Source of the DNA: Blattamonas nauphoetae
Lineage: Eukaryota > Preaxostyla > Oxymonadida
Assembly: GCA_033064195.1 (NCBI GenBank)
Contig: JARBJD010000549.1
Location: 1 to 34,719 of the forward strand
Direction of reading: 5' to 3'
DNA length: 34,719 bases
Shown here: piece by piece, positions 20,428 to 31,310 of the stretch
How the letters are laid out: every line of letters starts with the position of its first letter
Numbering within the stretch: position 1 is the first letter of the stretch
The notes under the pieces: generated by a model
Told to the model about the DNA's origin: nothing
Seen by the model: only the letters and a program-made list of their open reading frames with translations
Database searches by the model: none
Translations under genes and position numbers: made by a program

Positions 20428-21059
20428 TTATTATTTACTTTTCCTCATTTTTGATTCACAACATCTCTATAATTAGTTCATCACATTTTTCTCAAAATTA
20501 CTGTGACTGAGGTCGTGGTTCAGGAGTCCCTGAGTCGGTCTGTCCTTCCCCAACATCGGACAAAAAGTCGGCCTGACAGACCGACTCCGACTCTTCAACC
20601 TTGTTATGACAGCATCTCCACGAATCCAAACAATTGCAAAACGGTATTCTTTTTCTTCTCAGTACTTGCTTCTCGTTTTCACTCAAGATCTCCTCCGCGA
20701 AACCAGTTGTCCCACTCCACAGTCAATTCGATCCTTGATCCTCAGTCTAATCAAGAATTTTTCATGTATCTAATGCGAAGTGTGTTTTCATTTCTTTTAT
20801 GATATTATTCCTCTTGTCAGGATTCTTGAACCACTTTACCACAGATGAACACTATTTTCTCCTCCATCGATTATCTAACACCTGACATGCCTCCAAAAGA
20901 AGCGTCCCTGCATCCACAGTTGCATTCAGGGAGCTCACGAGGTTTGTTCACATTTTTCTTCATTATTTTCTGCCATTCCTCCGACTCTGCCTCCGCCCTC
21001 TGTGATCCCAATATTATCTTCATCCAGCTCTCCTCTTCCCTCAAATCATCCCCGTCGAT

Positions 21060-22999
21060 CAAGTTCTTCCCCGTACGATGGGATGTGTTTCACACTATAC
21101 CATCTCTACTCGAACCAATGCGACCAAAAACCGGACGCCCAAAAGAAGACAGAAGACGACCCAAAAACTGAAAATGAACACGAACTGGAACAAACCAAAA
21201 CTGAGAAAGAGAAAGACGAAGAAAGAGCCATTAGCAATGCTTAATGCTTCGACGAGAAGATGGAATGTGTCCTACGCTGTCCCTTTCTCTCAAACGAGGT
21301 CTGACACACTCCTCTCCCTTTTTATTCCATTTTTTCATCATCTTTCAACCATATTCGCCTCATTTCTCCCCATTTTCATTTTCTCCATTTTTTCCAACTA
21401 ACCAGAACATCACCCAATGCAAACTTCTCCGCCAAACAAACTTCGAACACGGACTCCACCAAATCCAACCAGACGACTTGCGCTCTCTCCAAACTCTCAT
21501 CGACACTCGTCGCTCGTGTTTCTCGCTTTGCAAACCATCGTTCTTTTCATCCTCACCGTAAACACTCGATCCACCCTCACTCGCGCCATGTGTTGCAGCA
21601 TTCGATTCATGTCTGTCAGTTTGCGACGAAGAGAATCGTGCATCGCTCGCTCCATCCTCTCCTCACTGTCTTTCTGCCAACAGAATTGCCGCTCATCGCT
21701 TCTCAACTGCGTCGAACTCTGCTCATCCCAACAGACACCTCTCCCAAACTCTCCAAACACTCGCCCGTCGTTCTCCATGCACAACACTGAGTGGTGTGTG
21801 GATCAGTGTTATCAGAAAAGCGAAGGATGTGTGTTGGATTGCGGGAAGAGCGATATGACAGAATGCGAGCGAACCTGCATAACGAAACTGACGCAATGCA
21901 CAGTGGGAGATAGTGGAGAAGACAACGAGAAAAACGGAGAGAAGAAGGAGGAAAAGAGAGGAGATGGGATGTCAATCATGTTTTCGCAGTTCAAAATTGG
22001 ACACGAAGCGAAAGCGACGAAGGGATGTGTTTTGCCAGCAGGCGTGTTTGATGTGCAGTCAACGACGAATTGGCATTTCTCTCTCTCGCTGCATCTGCAA
22101 CGGCACAGTCCCGGCCAATCAAACTCAAACCCCACCAAACACTAATTCTTCCTCTTCTTCTCCCTCAACTACTCCATCCACCTCACCTCCCGACACAAAC
22201 GACACCACTGCTGTCTCCACATCAACACCAGACGAGCTGGCATCACTGCCATGCAAAGACCGCTGCGAGCGCCTCTTCGAAATCCAAGTTGCAGAATGTG
22301 GAGAAGACAGAGAATGTCAAATGCGACATCGAAAACGTCGCTTCGACTGCGTGAACGAGTGCTCACTGGACACTCCCACACCCTCACAAGCTGACACTGA
22401 ACCATCCCAAAACTCCACTGGACACACTTTCCAGATGTCTTTATGAATCCAGTTCAAGCCAACGGGCGTGTGTGGCAGATCTAACAGACGAGCAAGCGGA
22501 AAAAGGAGGAATTGACGCGTGCCGAGACCAACCCAAGCAATGTGAAACACGATGCCATACTCCACTCACAGCAGAACAACAATGTCAAGAAGCATGCCGC
22601 ACAACCTTCCTTCAATGCACGTCTGTGTGTGGAACCGACAAGAACAACAAGACTGGCGCAGGCGAGAAAGCGTGTCTGATGCAGTGCCGTGCTTACCGAA
22701 GTGACTGTCGATCGATGTGCTCGAACTCAGAAAAAGAGGAAGAGAACGGACTGTGCGGTGAATGCGAAGCGTCGTGTGAGACTGATCATGAAATCTGCGT
22801 CGAAAACTGCAAAAGGAACGAGAATTGCATCGAAATGTGTCGAACACAAAGGAAGGACTGCAAAGAGGATTGCCACAGCCCCAACTCTGACTACGCTGAA
22901 CGAAAGAAAGCCGAAGAGCTCGCGAAAGAGGAGGAGCGCCTAATCGGGCACCTTGGAATCCACTCGAAATGTGAGGAAGAATGCGATGGGCGTTCTTAG
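21060..22999 (+). pseudogene. Cysteine-rich CxxxC protein gene, decayed cargo of element B
   Basis: Repeated cysteine pairs spaced CxxxC run along the plus strand: CVLRC (around 21265), CFSLC, CQQNC..CVELC, CVDQC..CVLDC, CERTC, CKDRC, CVNEC, CETRC, CQEAC, CTSVC, CMQCR-type and CVENC..CIEMC..CKEDC near 22800-22880. The pattern of paired Cx3C in charged helices suggests disulphide-linked helical hairpins; no family is recognised. A GT-AG intron at 21299-21415 joins exons in frame. An in-frame TAA at 21242-21244 and at least two frame changes (near 21600-21680 and near 22440) indicate decay, unless further introns are present. A Ser/Thr/Pro linker lies at about 22140-22240. The last open segment is 22472-22999. 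Confidence 0.5.
21299..21415 (+). other. Spliceosomal intron, 117 bp
   Basis: Starts GTCTGACAC after ...LSNE and ends CCAACTAACCAG, with a pyrimidine-rich body and CTAAC near the 3' end as a likely branch site. The frame stays cysteine-rich on both sides. Confidence 0.55.
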
Positions 23000-25303
23000 C
23001 GTGTGAGGACAAGCGCGAGAACTTCCAACCGTGCGAGTAATCGTAGTCGAAGCTGGTCTCTCCCTCCCTCACCAGCAGCCGCTCCATCTCACCCTACTCC
23101 TTCACACCCACGTTCTGCGCAGTGAACGACGGGATGCAAGCCGACGGGTGGTTCGCGCTGACGAAGATGCTGCTGAAGACGAATGTGAGTCTATTTGGGC
23201 AATTCAAGCTGCGAGTGAGAAGGAAGAAAACCGACGAGAAGAAAGAAGAGGGGGATGGAGGAATGGGAGGGGTGAATGCAGAGAGGAGGGAGTGAATGGA
23301 GACAGAAGAATCAGACACACACAGCGGAGAGCAGTTTGGGAGGGAGAAATACGTTCGCCACAGTGGAACTGCGAAGAGGGGAGAGGGAAGAAGAGAAAGA
23401 GAAGGACGAACGAGAAGAAAAGAGCGAGATAATGCGGACAGTTTCACAGTTCACTCCACTCTCTATCATTTGTGTTTGTTCTGTTTCAGTCCAGTATCTT
23501 TCAACAACATGATCATCACTATTTCACAAAAATTCAATTAGAAACAAAGGAAATTGAAGAAAAGCGTGAAAAAACTATCTCAGCGATTTCATCATCGATT
23601 TTGCCGGAAATGGGCACGATCGCGAAAAAAAGCAGTCGGTCGGTCGACGAGCAGTCGGACCGACCGCTGCCCATGCCTATGCTGCTGTTTCAGTTTGTAG
23701 GCATGGGCACCAGTCACCGGACTCAAACTTTTCGGACTGACTCGATTTGGCCCTTTTTTTGTGGTTCTTTGAGAGGAATCGTGATTTTGTCGTTGTTGGT
23801 GTATTCAAAGTGATTATAATGTCTGAATTACATCAATATTTGTGGCAAATGCTTCTCTAATCATTGGATCGGTATGTGAGTTGATCAGCGCATAATCACT
23901 ACTTGTGACACTGATATCAAGAAATCATGGATGTACTGTGACCTTAATTGCTCGCCGACAAAAGAAAACATCATTAAAACTGATTTTGAAAGAAAGTGAT
24001 GAGAAACGAACATCAGGCATTGCGAAAGAAGCCGAACAAAGAACGAAGCCGTGAAGTGCTGTCGTGTCGGCGGGTACAGACGAATCACTCACGCCAGCAG
24101 ATGACACAACAGAGAGCACACATACAGCGAATTCATCTCCTGCTTCAGCTTCTCGCTCTGCCCCTCTTCTTCAATTTTGAACGGCAGGAGAGGGGACGAG
24201 TAGATATCTGTGTGGTCGATGAAGACGATTGAAGACAAGGTTCTTCGTCCACAAACTCGCCTGTCACCAACATCTCGTGGAGAGATTTCAGTGCAGACGA
24301 CGGATCGTCGAACGGATGAAAACGATTGCCCTCTTCCTGCTCCTCTTTCTGCCCGCCAAAACCGACACACGCTTCGCTGGAAGCGCTGACGGTCTCTTCG
24401 TCTCATCCCTCCTCTTCTTGCTGTTCTTCGACGTGTTCGTTGACAGATACAGCGCTGGTTGGTATTCGATGAAGAGATGGTCGGCGTAGATGTCGTCCAC
24501 CTTCTTAAACAGCAGGCTGTGCAGAGCTGATGGCAGGAACGACGAAGGAAGTCCTTTCGTTGCGGATGTCGCTGGGATCGTCAGCTGGTGATGTCCACGC
24601 AGTGTTGCCAATGCTATTGGCGTTGACACAGGCGGTGTCAGGAAGAACAGCACTGCATCGTTCGTTTCCTGTTGTCGTTGAAATCCCCCTGCTGCTCCCT
24701 TCCCTCCCAATGTTCCCGAATGAAGTGTCGACATTTTCTGTCACTAATCCGCCGTCACATTCGTCGCAATCACAACCAACTTCGCCGTCACCATCGCGAA
24801 CAATGTCCGAGTCAGTGGCGATGGATAGAAGAACTGGCGTGTCTTCACTGTCGAACGTGAAGGGAGTGCGACCAGACGGTGTGGATTCTCGAACGACACA
24901 GCCGCACTCGTCGACGCACCGGACGGCATGATCATCGTCGTGATCACCGAAGGCGAGTTGGCTGCCCTGAACGGCGTGGTCTGTCGTGCTCTTCTCTCCG
25001 ACAGCGGAGATGTCAGAGGACTTTGCGGTGGCGGTGTTAGTTTAAATGAATGGTGCGTCTTCTTGTTTGATTTATCGCGATCGGCTTGTTCTTCGTTTCT
25101 TCGGCGTTCTCTCCAGCTCCAGAACGCTTGTTTCGCTTCTTTCCGAACCTCTTCGCGATCTGTCTCGCCCAAGATCAGTCGAGGCGTCACAAACGACGAA
25201 TCATACAAACACCAAAACGCACCCACGTTGATCGGCAGGAATGGCGATTGTTGGATCGTGCTGCTTGAACTGTCCTGAAAGTCCATCATGTTTCCCGAGT
25301 TCT

Positions 25304-26163
25304 TCAAAGATGCGTCGCTTCTGCCTTTGTGTTTGTTTTCTTTTCGAGTGAGGTGTGTTCGCGCGGTCGGAAGATCGATTGCATGATGTCTTCCGACTTT
25401 CCACTCCCAACCTTCGCAAGCACGTGCTGGCCTGTCTTGTCCTTCAACACGGTGAGCAGAGCGTCTTCTTCATAGCGGCCTGGAGGGAAGAGATGGATGC
25501 GAGAGTCATGAGAACGAAAGCGAGAAAACGATTGGAAAGGAGAAAAGAGCAAAAGTGGTGAAAAACTAAAAAAGAGAACATGAACACAATCAGACCTCCA
25601 GTCAACGCCAGAAACTCGAGCAGGTTGTCGACATCGTCGTCCTCCTCGCCAATCTTCTTCGCCACCCCGTGCTGATACGCCTGTGCATCTCGCTCCCTCC
25701 GCAGTCTGTCCAGCACAGCTTCGGCGATCTCGTCCAGTTGTATCGATCCGAAAGAGTGATTCCGAGCTTGCGTCGTTTCGATTACCGCCTTCTTCACAAG
25801 AGACGGCTTCAGTTTCATCTCTTTCAACACAATCAGCCAGTCCACAAGGTTCGACTCATCACTCAAATCTTGCCCACTCCCATTCAGCGAGATGGAGGGT
25901 GGTTTAGTGCAGAAAGGGATGGTTGCGTCGAGTTTGTTCGCTGACATTGACATCTTTGGTTTTGAGGCATTTAAAAGGCGCTTTGAGAAGAGGAACTGTA
26001 TTTGAATGTAGGAGTCTGTGTGACGGTGTCTGGACGTTGGGAGGGATGCTTGAGGCGCGCCGTCACCAGTTGCTCCAAGAAGTTCCGAGTTTAGGGCTCT
26101 TGGAATTGGAGAGCATACCGACGTTTCAGTTCTCGCACTCCGAAACTCGCCACAGCTTCTCAC
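25304..26163 (-). pseudogene. Two-exon gene piece of unknown function, cargo of element C
   Basis: The minus-strand frame from about 25960 (MSMSANKLDATIPFC) runs through a charged helical region (SNLVDWLIVLKEMKLKPSL, LDEIAEAVLDRLRRERDAQ and an acidic EEDDDVDNLL) to the intron at 25480-25595. It continues in phase as RYEEDALLTVLKDKTG and KSEDIMQSIF to a stop at 25304. The retained phase and good splice sites argue for a once-real gene, but I do not recognise it. Frames upstream of 25960 are less convincing, with a TGA in the most protein-like frame near 26138, so it is probably a captured fragment. Weak protein-like frames continue at 24288-25307 on the same strand (for example EAKQAFWSWRERRRNEEQAD). 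Confidence 0.45.
25480..25595 (-). other. Spliceosomal intron, 116 bp
   Basis: Minus strand: GTCTGATTG after ...LALTG and CCCTCCAG before RYEEDA. Removing it keeps the reading phase. Size nearly equals the 117-bp intron in element B. Confidence 0.55.
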
Positions 26164-26623
26164 GTGCTATCTGCTCCTTGTCTGTCAGAACCCATGGTTT
26201 GATCGGAAGACCTCCCAAAATCGTTTTGCTTTCTGTTTTGTGTTCGAGTTCGGTGCTTTTGTCGTGTTGTGGCGGAATTGTGGCATGAAGTGGATAGAGG
26301 ACGATGCAGAGGGAGACATGTTAATGTAGAAGAAGTAAGGCGATGAAAGAGAGTAAAGTGATGCCGGCGACAGAAAAACGGCGAAAGAAGATATTTCGGT
26401 TCATGCCAAAGTTGCGATGGCGTCAGCTTGGGATGTGGTTTCTGCGGAGTAGATAGCGGTTGCGTATATTGGATAGGATTCAAAACAGAAACGCTAGAGG
26501 GAATCACGTTGGATTATTGTTGAAGAAAGGGTGTTTTGCGGACATCATAAGTTGGAGAGTCGCTGCCGATGGTTGGCGAGGTTTTAGGCATCAGAGAGAT
26601 AGGGAGATAAATATACATCCGAT

Positions 26624-26842
26624 TTAGTTGGGCTGGATGAGCCAGAGCGGGAGTGAACATGGCGCGAGAAGCGACTCAGGAATCGATTTGAGGAGATCAG
26701 AAACAAAAGAATGGTGAGTCAACAGGAAGCAGATATCACGATAACAATCGTGCAAGTGCACTTCGGATGACTGTCGTGGTTCTGGAATGGGCGAAAAGGC
26801 CTCGATATAGAACAACAGGAGAATCCCACTGAAAGACGCCAT
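26624..26842 (-). CDS. Possible secreted or membrane short protein (element C cargo)
   Basis: From the ATG at 26842 the frame reads MASFSGILLLFYIEAFSPIP, a plausible signal peptide, followed by about 50 residues with two cysteines to a stop at 26624. No family is recognised. It may be a first exon or simply a chance frame in captured DNA; there is no similarity or codon evidence to decide. Confidence 0.2.
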   Translation of the reverse strand: MASFSGILLLFYIEAFSPIPEPRQSSEVHLHDCYRDICFLLTHHSFVSDLLKSIPESLLAPCSLPLWLIQPN

Positions 26843-27092
26843 TTTCTTCAGTTTTGCATATTCTGAGGTGTTTGGAAAGAAGAAGATGACGTAAAAGAGA
26901 CAGAAAAGCATAGGTGAACCACAAAAGGAAAAAGATTTCACAAAACACCATTTATTGTTGGGATACGAGGAACGATGTGATTAACTGTCAAAATTGAGTG
27001 AGATACGTTTCCTGGACAAAAATTATGACAATATATAAATAAATATACATCGTTGAGTAGACTTGAAATGGTTTAGGACACTATACTGTCAA

Positions 27093-27751
27093 TAGTCACG
27101 AGTGAGACGGTGCTCTGTGTTGTTGGTCCAGAAGAGAGACTGGAGATGTTCTGAGAATCAAACATGACTATAGCAGATCAAGATTGCAAACAGATGTGCC
27201 AAACGATGGTTTTGCCCTTATTTTCTCCATAGATAATTTGCGGGGTGAGTTGATCCTGAAGGTCAAAATCAGTTTCCTTTGTCAAATAGAGAGGAAATGA
27301 AAGGAAAATCAAAATTCAAACATTGTCGATTCACGCGCTGAGTTTCAGTTGAAAAGGAGATCGGACAGTCCAGTCAGTCCGGTGACTATTTGCATGATTG
27401 CATGGGCGGATCAGTGACTCAAAGTGACTCGAGACAAAAGTATGGGGTCTGATGATGACCTGAGTCTAAATTGGTTTGATTTATCTGAAAATGAGTTGAA
27501 TTCTAAAAATAGTGTGAAATGTGAAAGAAACACTACGAAAAGCGATTGAAAGAGGATGGAGATTGTGAATGTGTTTTGAGAGGAATAAACCAGGATATTG
27601 AGGTGATTATCTATACTGCTGCGATGTTCGATTGGAAGTGAGACATTTTGGGTCTGGATTCCTCTTGTTTTGGACATATGGGGTGAGTCACTGACTCGAT
27701 TTTTTAGGTGACTGGACTCGGTCATTATTGACTGACTGTTGCCCATGCCTA
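27093..27751. repeat. Shared right-hand tail of element C
   Basis: Counterpart of 13253-13911, with the internal terminus-like copy at about 27398-27425. GACTCA/GACTGA motifs are dense, as expected for transposase-binding subterminal repeats. Confidence 0.7.
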
Positions 27752-27759
27752 TCAGTTTG

Positions 27760-28084
27760 TTCTACAACAATAATTATAAAACAAGTCGATAATGCGTTAT
27801 TATGTCTTCTTTGATGGTTTTTCTCACTGACTAAAGTCAATGAAGGGAATACATCGAAAAAGAAGTGTTGGTGATTGTGATCGTGCGTGTTTTGGGAAAT
27901 AAGAGCTGTCTGAAATATTGAAGAGCATTATGTGAAAACAAGAAGTGAATTGAACATGATTAATGAAGTGATTATGAGAAAATCTCAAAGGAAAAGAGTT
28001 GAAATTTGATCTCAGTCCAAATTTAGGCACTGACATCAATTGATCCCAGTTTTACCTATTTTGATGGGACTACTCAGATGCCTG
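27760..28084. other. Right terminus of outer transposon, non-coding
   Basis: 325 bp between element C's target duplication and the outer element's end. It includes TTGATCCCAG and TCCCA motifs mirroring those at 9974-10000 and 13912-13950. No gene is seen. Confidence 0.55.
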
Positions 28085-30856
28085 TTCATCATGGTCTGAC
28101 TTGTAGGTGTTGCAGTAATCACAGCAGATCTTAACGTTCTCTTTTGAATGTCCTTTCGAATTGTCGATTCGATCCAGTGTTGGACGTACTGCTTGTGAGA
28201 AGTGACTCTTGCAGATATAGCACACTCTCTTGCACTGTTGAACGAACCACTCATAGTCTGCTTCAGTGACATTTTTATCAGTACTGCGATGAGCTTTCTG
28301 GTCTTGATAGATGTACGATGCAACTTTGTACTTCCAGTATTGTTTCGTGATTTTTATTTCACCAGATTGATCCACTCCATTGAAATCATCATCAATATCG
28401 AAGTCTTTGTAGGCACACGCATATTTGATTGCAGAAGCATTTGCTGACAGTGAGAGATTGTGCAACATGTCCACCTTGTATTGGAAGTTCAGATCAATGA
28501 GATTATCAAGTGGTGCAATCATACATTCAACGTCTCTTATGTTGTAGAACTTCAGGTAGTCCCATCTGTTCTTGAATCCTTGTGTATGCCAATCATCAAG
28601 GTACATTTGATAATCACTGTCAGACATTTCACTGTTGTTCAGACTGGAATAGAATTCATATTTGGAGAATGGTTCTTGTTTACTCAGCACTGAATCGTAG
28701 TCTGATGAATCAAATGACTCGTAAGCAAAGAATGATTTCTGGAGTGTGGTGTTTCCTCCAAAAGCCTTCACTGCATTATCCAAAGTCATTGGTCCTGTGT
28801 ATGACATCATGTCAATCAAGCGAAGTACCTGTTGTGTTTTCTCGTGACTGATCAACACTTGTTTGTACTTTGTTGTTGATCCAAGGAAGCTCACCACTTT
28901 CCAATCCTTGTCAACGAGATCACGGAAGATGAGGTTGATGTCGAATCTGGAACTGTTGAATCCAATCACACTGACTTCATTTTGTGAGGGAATTTCTGGA
29001 TCTTCATATTGATTGTTCTCTCGAACTGTCTCAGCATATCTGAAGAGTTCTCTGATCCATTGCTTCACGAAGTCCTTTCCATCTCGAAGATCAAAGTAGA
29101 TTGACTTCACACCTGATTTTGTCTTAATTGATGATGCAACGGAGAGAGGCTTCAGATGAGAAATCAACTGAGTATTTTCATCAGAGAACAAGTTGTCAAG
29201 AAAGAGATCTTCCATGGTTTCGAAATCGTATGTGATGTAGTACTGTGTTGGTTTGAATTCGTATTGTCTTTTGTGTGCCATCAGAAATTCATATGTTCTA
29301 TTGTTGAGAATATGTGGAACGTACGGTCTTGGAGTTTTGTCCAGGGAGATCTTCTTCACATGTTTTCCATCAAGTTCTTTGCACTCTTTGAGATGCTTCT
29401 CGTAGTATGTCTTGAAGTGAGAATCCTTGACTTGGAATCCTCTTGACTGACAATACGGACAGAGTTTGTATCCAGTGATTTTCTCAGGATCAACAATGAA
29501 CATCACATGAACGAGAGTTGCTGTCAGTGGAATCATCAGGATGGGGAGAACAAGTGCATCATCATTGTCGTTGATGTACGATTGACTTAGGAAATAGCGC
29601 TTCTTGTCTTCGTCAAATTCATAAATGTGAACTGTGATGTTAAATTCTTGCATGACTGTCTCCATATCACATGCAATATCAAATCCAGGATATTTTCGCA
29701 AGTGCTCAGTAAGTTGATGTGGTTTGAGATGGGTCAGCTTCTTATGCACAGCGAACAATCGTTTTGCTTCAACGTTTCTCATATTGATTGATATCTTTTT
29801 CCCAGGCACTTCAGGAAGGGTGAGGAACGACAATGATTGAAAGTAGCAGATGTTGAACTCAGAATCGATGTACCGAACGTTTCTCGTTTTAATGTGTTCA
29901 GTGAGAATTGCATTTGCTTTTCCTGCCACTGGGAATCGATAGACTGCAACCAGAATGGAATGGAAGGCAATGTTCATTGTCTTCGTATCCATCAGTGTTC
30001 TCTCTTGTGATTCTTTGATCAGATTGATTGCATATTTTGAATACTCATTAATATCTCCAGTACTTCGGATCACTGTCGGAAAACTCTTTGACGTGTTCTC
30101 CAATTCCTGGTCTGGAAGTCATTGTAAGTTGTCTCATCTTTGTCTTTTCTCTCGATGATCTTCCAAAGTCAATACTAATCTTGAATGGATGGTCTTTCTC
30201 TTTGTCGAACACTGCTTTGATGAATGTTGTGATTTCTTCAACGTTCTTCAGATGATTGTGGAAGTACAGTTGATATGGTTTTCCATTATCTTCAACCTTC
30301 TCAACCTCATTCTTTTGAACTTCCTTCGTGCATTCATGAGACAAGAATTGAATGCTGCTTTGTCACGTGGTTCAGCAAGTAGAATACATTCTTCAAAATC
30401 CCCCAAATGTCTGCACTTCTCTGTTTTCCATCTGTTCATTTTTCTTTGTATGATCAGTAGATTCTTCATCCAATGATCCATCAGCTTCTCTTCAATTGAT
30501 TTCAGCTTCCACATCATTTTGAACACCTGCTTCTTCAGTTCATCTTTGTTCACTCTTGGATTTGCTCTCATGTTTTCAACAATCATTCGGTGAGCGAGTC
30601 GATCTTCTGACGCCATCTGTTGTCGAAGTTTAACTTGTTCAATAAAATCTGGAATGAGATTGAGATCGAGATTCTTTATTGGATGTGGAAACTCGAGATC
30701 TGTGTGTTGAAGCATATTCAGAAGAAATGAACGATGATGTTGATAATTTTTGCTGTCTGGAAAATACGTTCGACCATCACTAAATTGAAACTGTGTGTTC
30801 GGAAAGAGATCTCGAATTTCTTGAATTCTTTCCTTGACTGGTTTTAGCAGTGTCAT
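28085..30856 (-). pseudogene. Protein-primed family B DNA polymerase, N-terminal/exonuclease half (fossil)
   Basis: This half carries the 3'-5' proofreading exonuclease motifs: Exo I YITYDFETM (around 29220), Exo II VIGFNSSRFD (around 28960) and Exo III FYNIRD (around 28530). Near 28090-28220 there is a cysteine module (CYIC..., then DRIDNSKGH and CCDYCN) resembling an HNH or treble-clef zinc finger. The region 30103-30856, upstream of the long frame, is charged and helical and is likely the N-terminal extension that Polinton polymerases have. It is broken, with about two breaks, besides the transposon that separates it from 8382-9973. The start motif is at 30857-30877. Confidence 0.8.
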
Positions 30857-30877
30857 TTACTACAAAATAAAAAATCA
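30857..30877 (-). promoter_or_regulatory. Start-proximal AT-rich motif of the polymerase gene
   Basis: Coding strand TTTTTTATTTTGTAGTAAATG (last 20 bases end in the ATG at 30856). Marks the likely 5' end of the polymerase gene. Confidence 0.45.
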
Positions 30878-30900
30878 GAAAATAAAAACAAGTTGAGCGT

Positions 30901-31290
30901 TTATTTCTGTTTTCTCAGATGGGGTTTTTTCTTAGCAGTCAGCCATGCATCAAGTCTAATTCTGAACACTTCACTTCCACCAATCTCTCGATATGTGAAT
31001 GGAACCAGAACTTTTGTGTACTCACCGACGAGCTCACAATTGTATTTCTTCAGTTCATTTTCGACGAATGATTGAGTGTAGTGTCGACGTTTTGATAAGT
31101 GAGGTCTGTTTCCTTGATTCCACAACTTTGGTTTTATTCTCCATTCAACACCCTCATGAACATACGTTACCGGCACGTTATTTCTGACATACTCAGAGAC
31201 CAGCGAACAGTTCTCTTCTCTCATTGATTCAATTAATGCTTGTTCTGAACATACTCGATGTCTTTCCCTGTACATTTCAGTTGGATTCAT
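30901..31290 (-). CDS. Two-module putative DNA-binding protein (Polinton part)
   Basis: A 129-residue protein made of two tandem modules of about 50 residues. Each has the pattern E-N/K-x-C-x-L-V-x-E-Y, then V-P-V/F-T-Y, G-x-E-(W/V)-x-I/F-x-x-x-W and finally K-x-P-H-L. This resembles short repeat modules often attached to phage and giant-virus nucleases and DNA-binding proteins, but I cannot name a family with certainty. No catalytic motif is seen. It lies upstream of the polymerase, with the AT-rich motif at 31291-31310 on its ATG. A related, broken gene follows at 32985-33591. Confidence 0.55.
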   Translation of the reverse strand: MNPTEMYRERHRVCSEQALIESMREENCSLVSEYVRNNVPVTYVHEGVEWRIKPKLWNQGNRPHLSKRRHYTQSFVENELKKYNCELVGEYTKVLVPFTYREIGGSEVFRIRLDAWLTAKKKPHLRKQK

Positions 31291-31310
31291 TTAATACAAA
31301 TTAAAAATTC
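31291..31310 (-). promoter_or_regulatory. Start-proximal AT-rich motif
   Basis: Coding strand TTTTTAATTTGTATTAAATG, ending in the ATG at 31290. Confidence 0.45.

Larger units (their letters stand above)
20279..23679. mobile_element. hAT-like element B (Pack type) with cysteine-rich gene and tRNA-like cargo
   Basis: Ends TAGGCATGGGC at 20279-20289 and its complement ending at 23679, with duplication TGCTGCTG at 20271-20278 and 23680-23687. Next to the ends it has GGTCGGTC-type motifs instead of GACTCA, so it is a different subfamily from elements A and C. The right terminus folds as a hairpin (CGGTCGGTC paired with GACCGACCG). No transposase is seen. Cargo: a degenerate tRNA-like sequence near the left end and a CxxxC protein gene. 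Confidence 0.85.
23698..27751. mobile_element. hAT-like element C (Pack type) with intron-containing cargo
   Basis: Ends TAGGCATGGGC at 23698-23708 and its complement ending at 27751, with duplication TCAGTTTG at 23690-23697 and 27752-27759. It is inserted only 10 bp beyond the insertion site of element B. The left 30 bp (CACCAGTCACCGGACTCA) and right 650 bp match element A, so A and C belong to one family, but the interior differs. The interior holds minus-strand gene pieces of unknown identity, one with a clear GT-AG intron. Confidence 0.85.
9974..28084. mobile_element. Outer hAT-like DNA transposon inserted in the Polinton polymerase gene
   Basis: The 8-bp sequence TTCATCAT flanks it exactly on both sides (9966-9973 and 28085-28092). 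The ends are imperfect inverted repeats, CAGGCTTCTGA at the left and CAGGCATCTGA read inward from the right, followed at both ends by subterminal GATCCCA/TCCCA motifs. An 8-bp duplication and CAGG-type ends fit the hAT superfamily. Three younger elements sit inside it; taking them and their duplicated sites out leaves about 6.7 kb. I see no intact transposase in that core, so it is either non-autonomous or its transposase is decayed. Its body holds the 27-bp minisatellites. Confidence 0.75.

Noticed and set aside
21703-22138. Minus-strand frames in element B
   Set aside because: Antisense of the cysteine-rich plus-strand gene; no independent features.
24288-24931. Overlapping frames on both strands in element C as separate genes
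   Set aside because: Frames on both strands are similar in length and composition with no recognised motif; only the two-exon piece further right is supported.
9974-28084. Reading the whole 18 kb as host DNA captured by the Polinton
   Set aside because: The exact TTCATCAT duplication and matched inverted ends define a transposon insertion instead.
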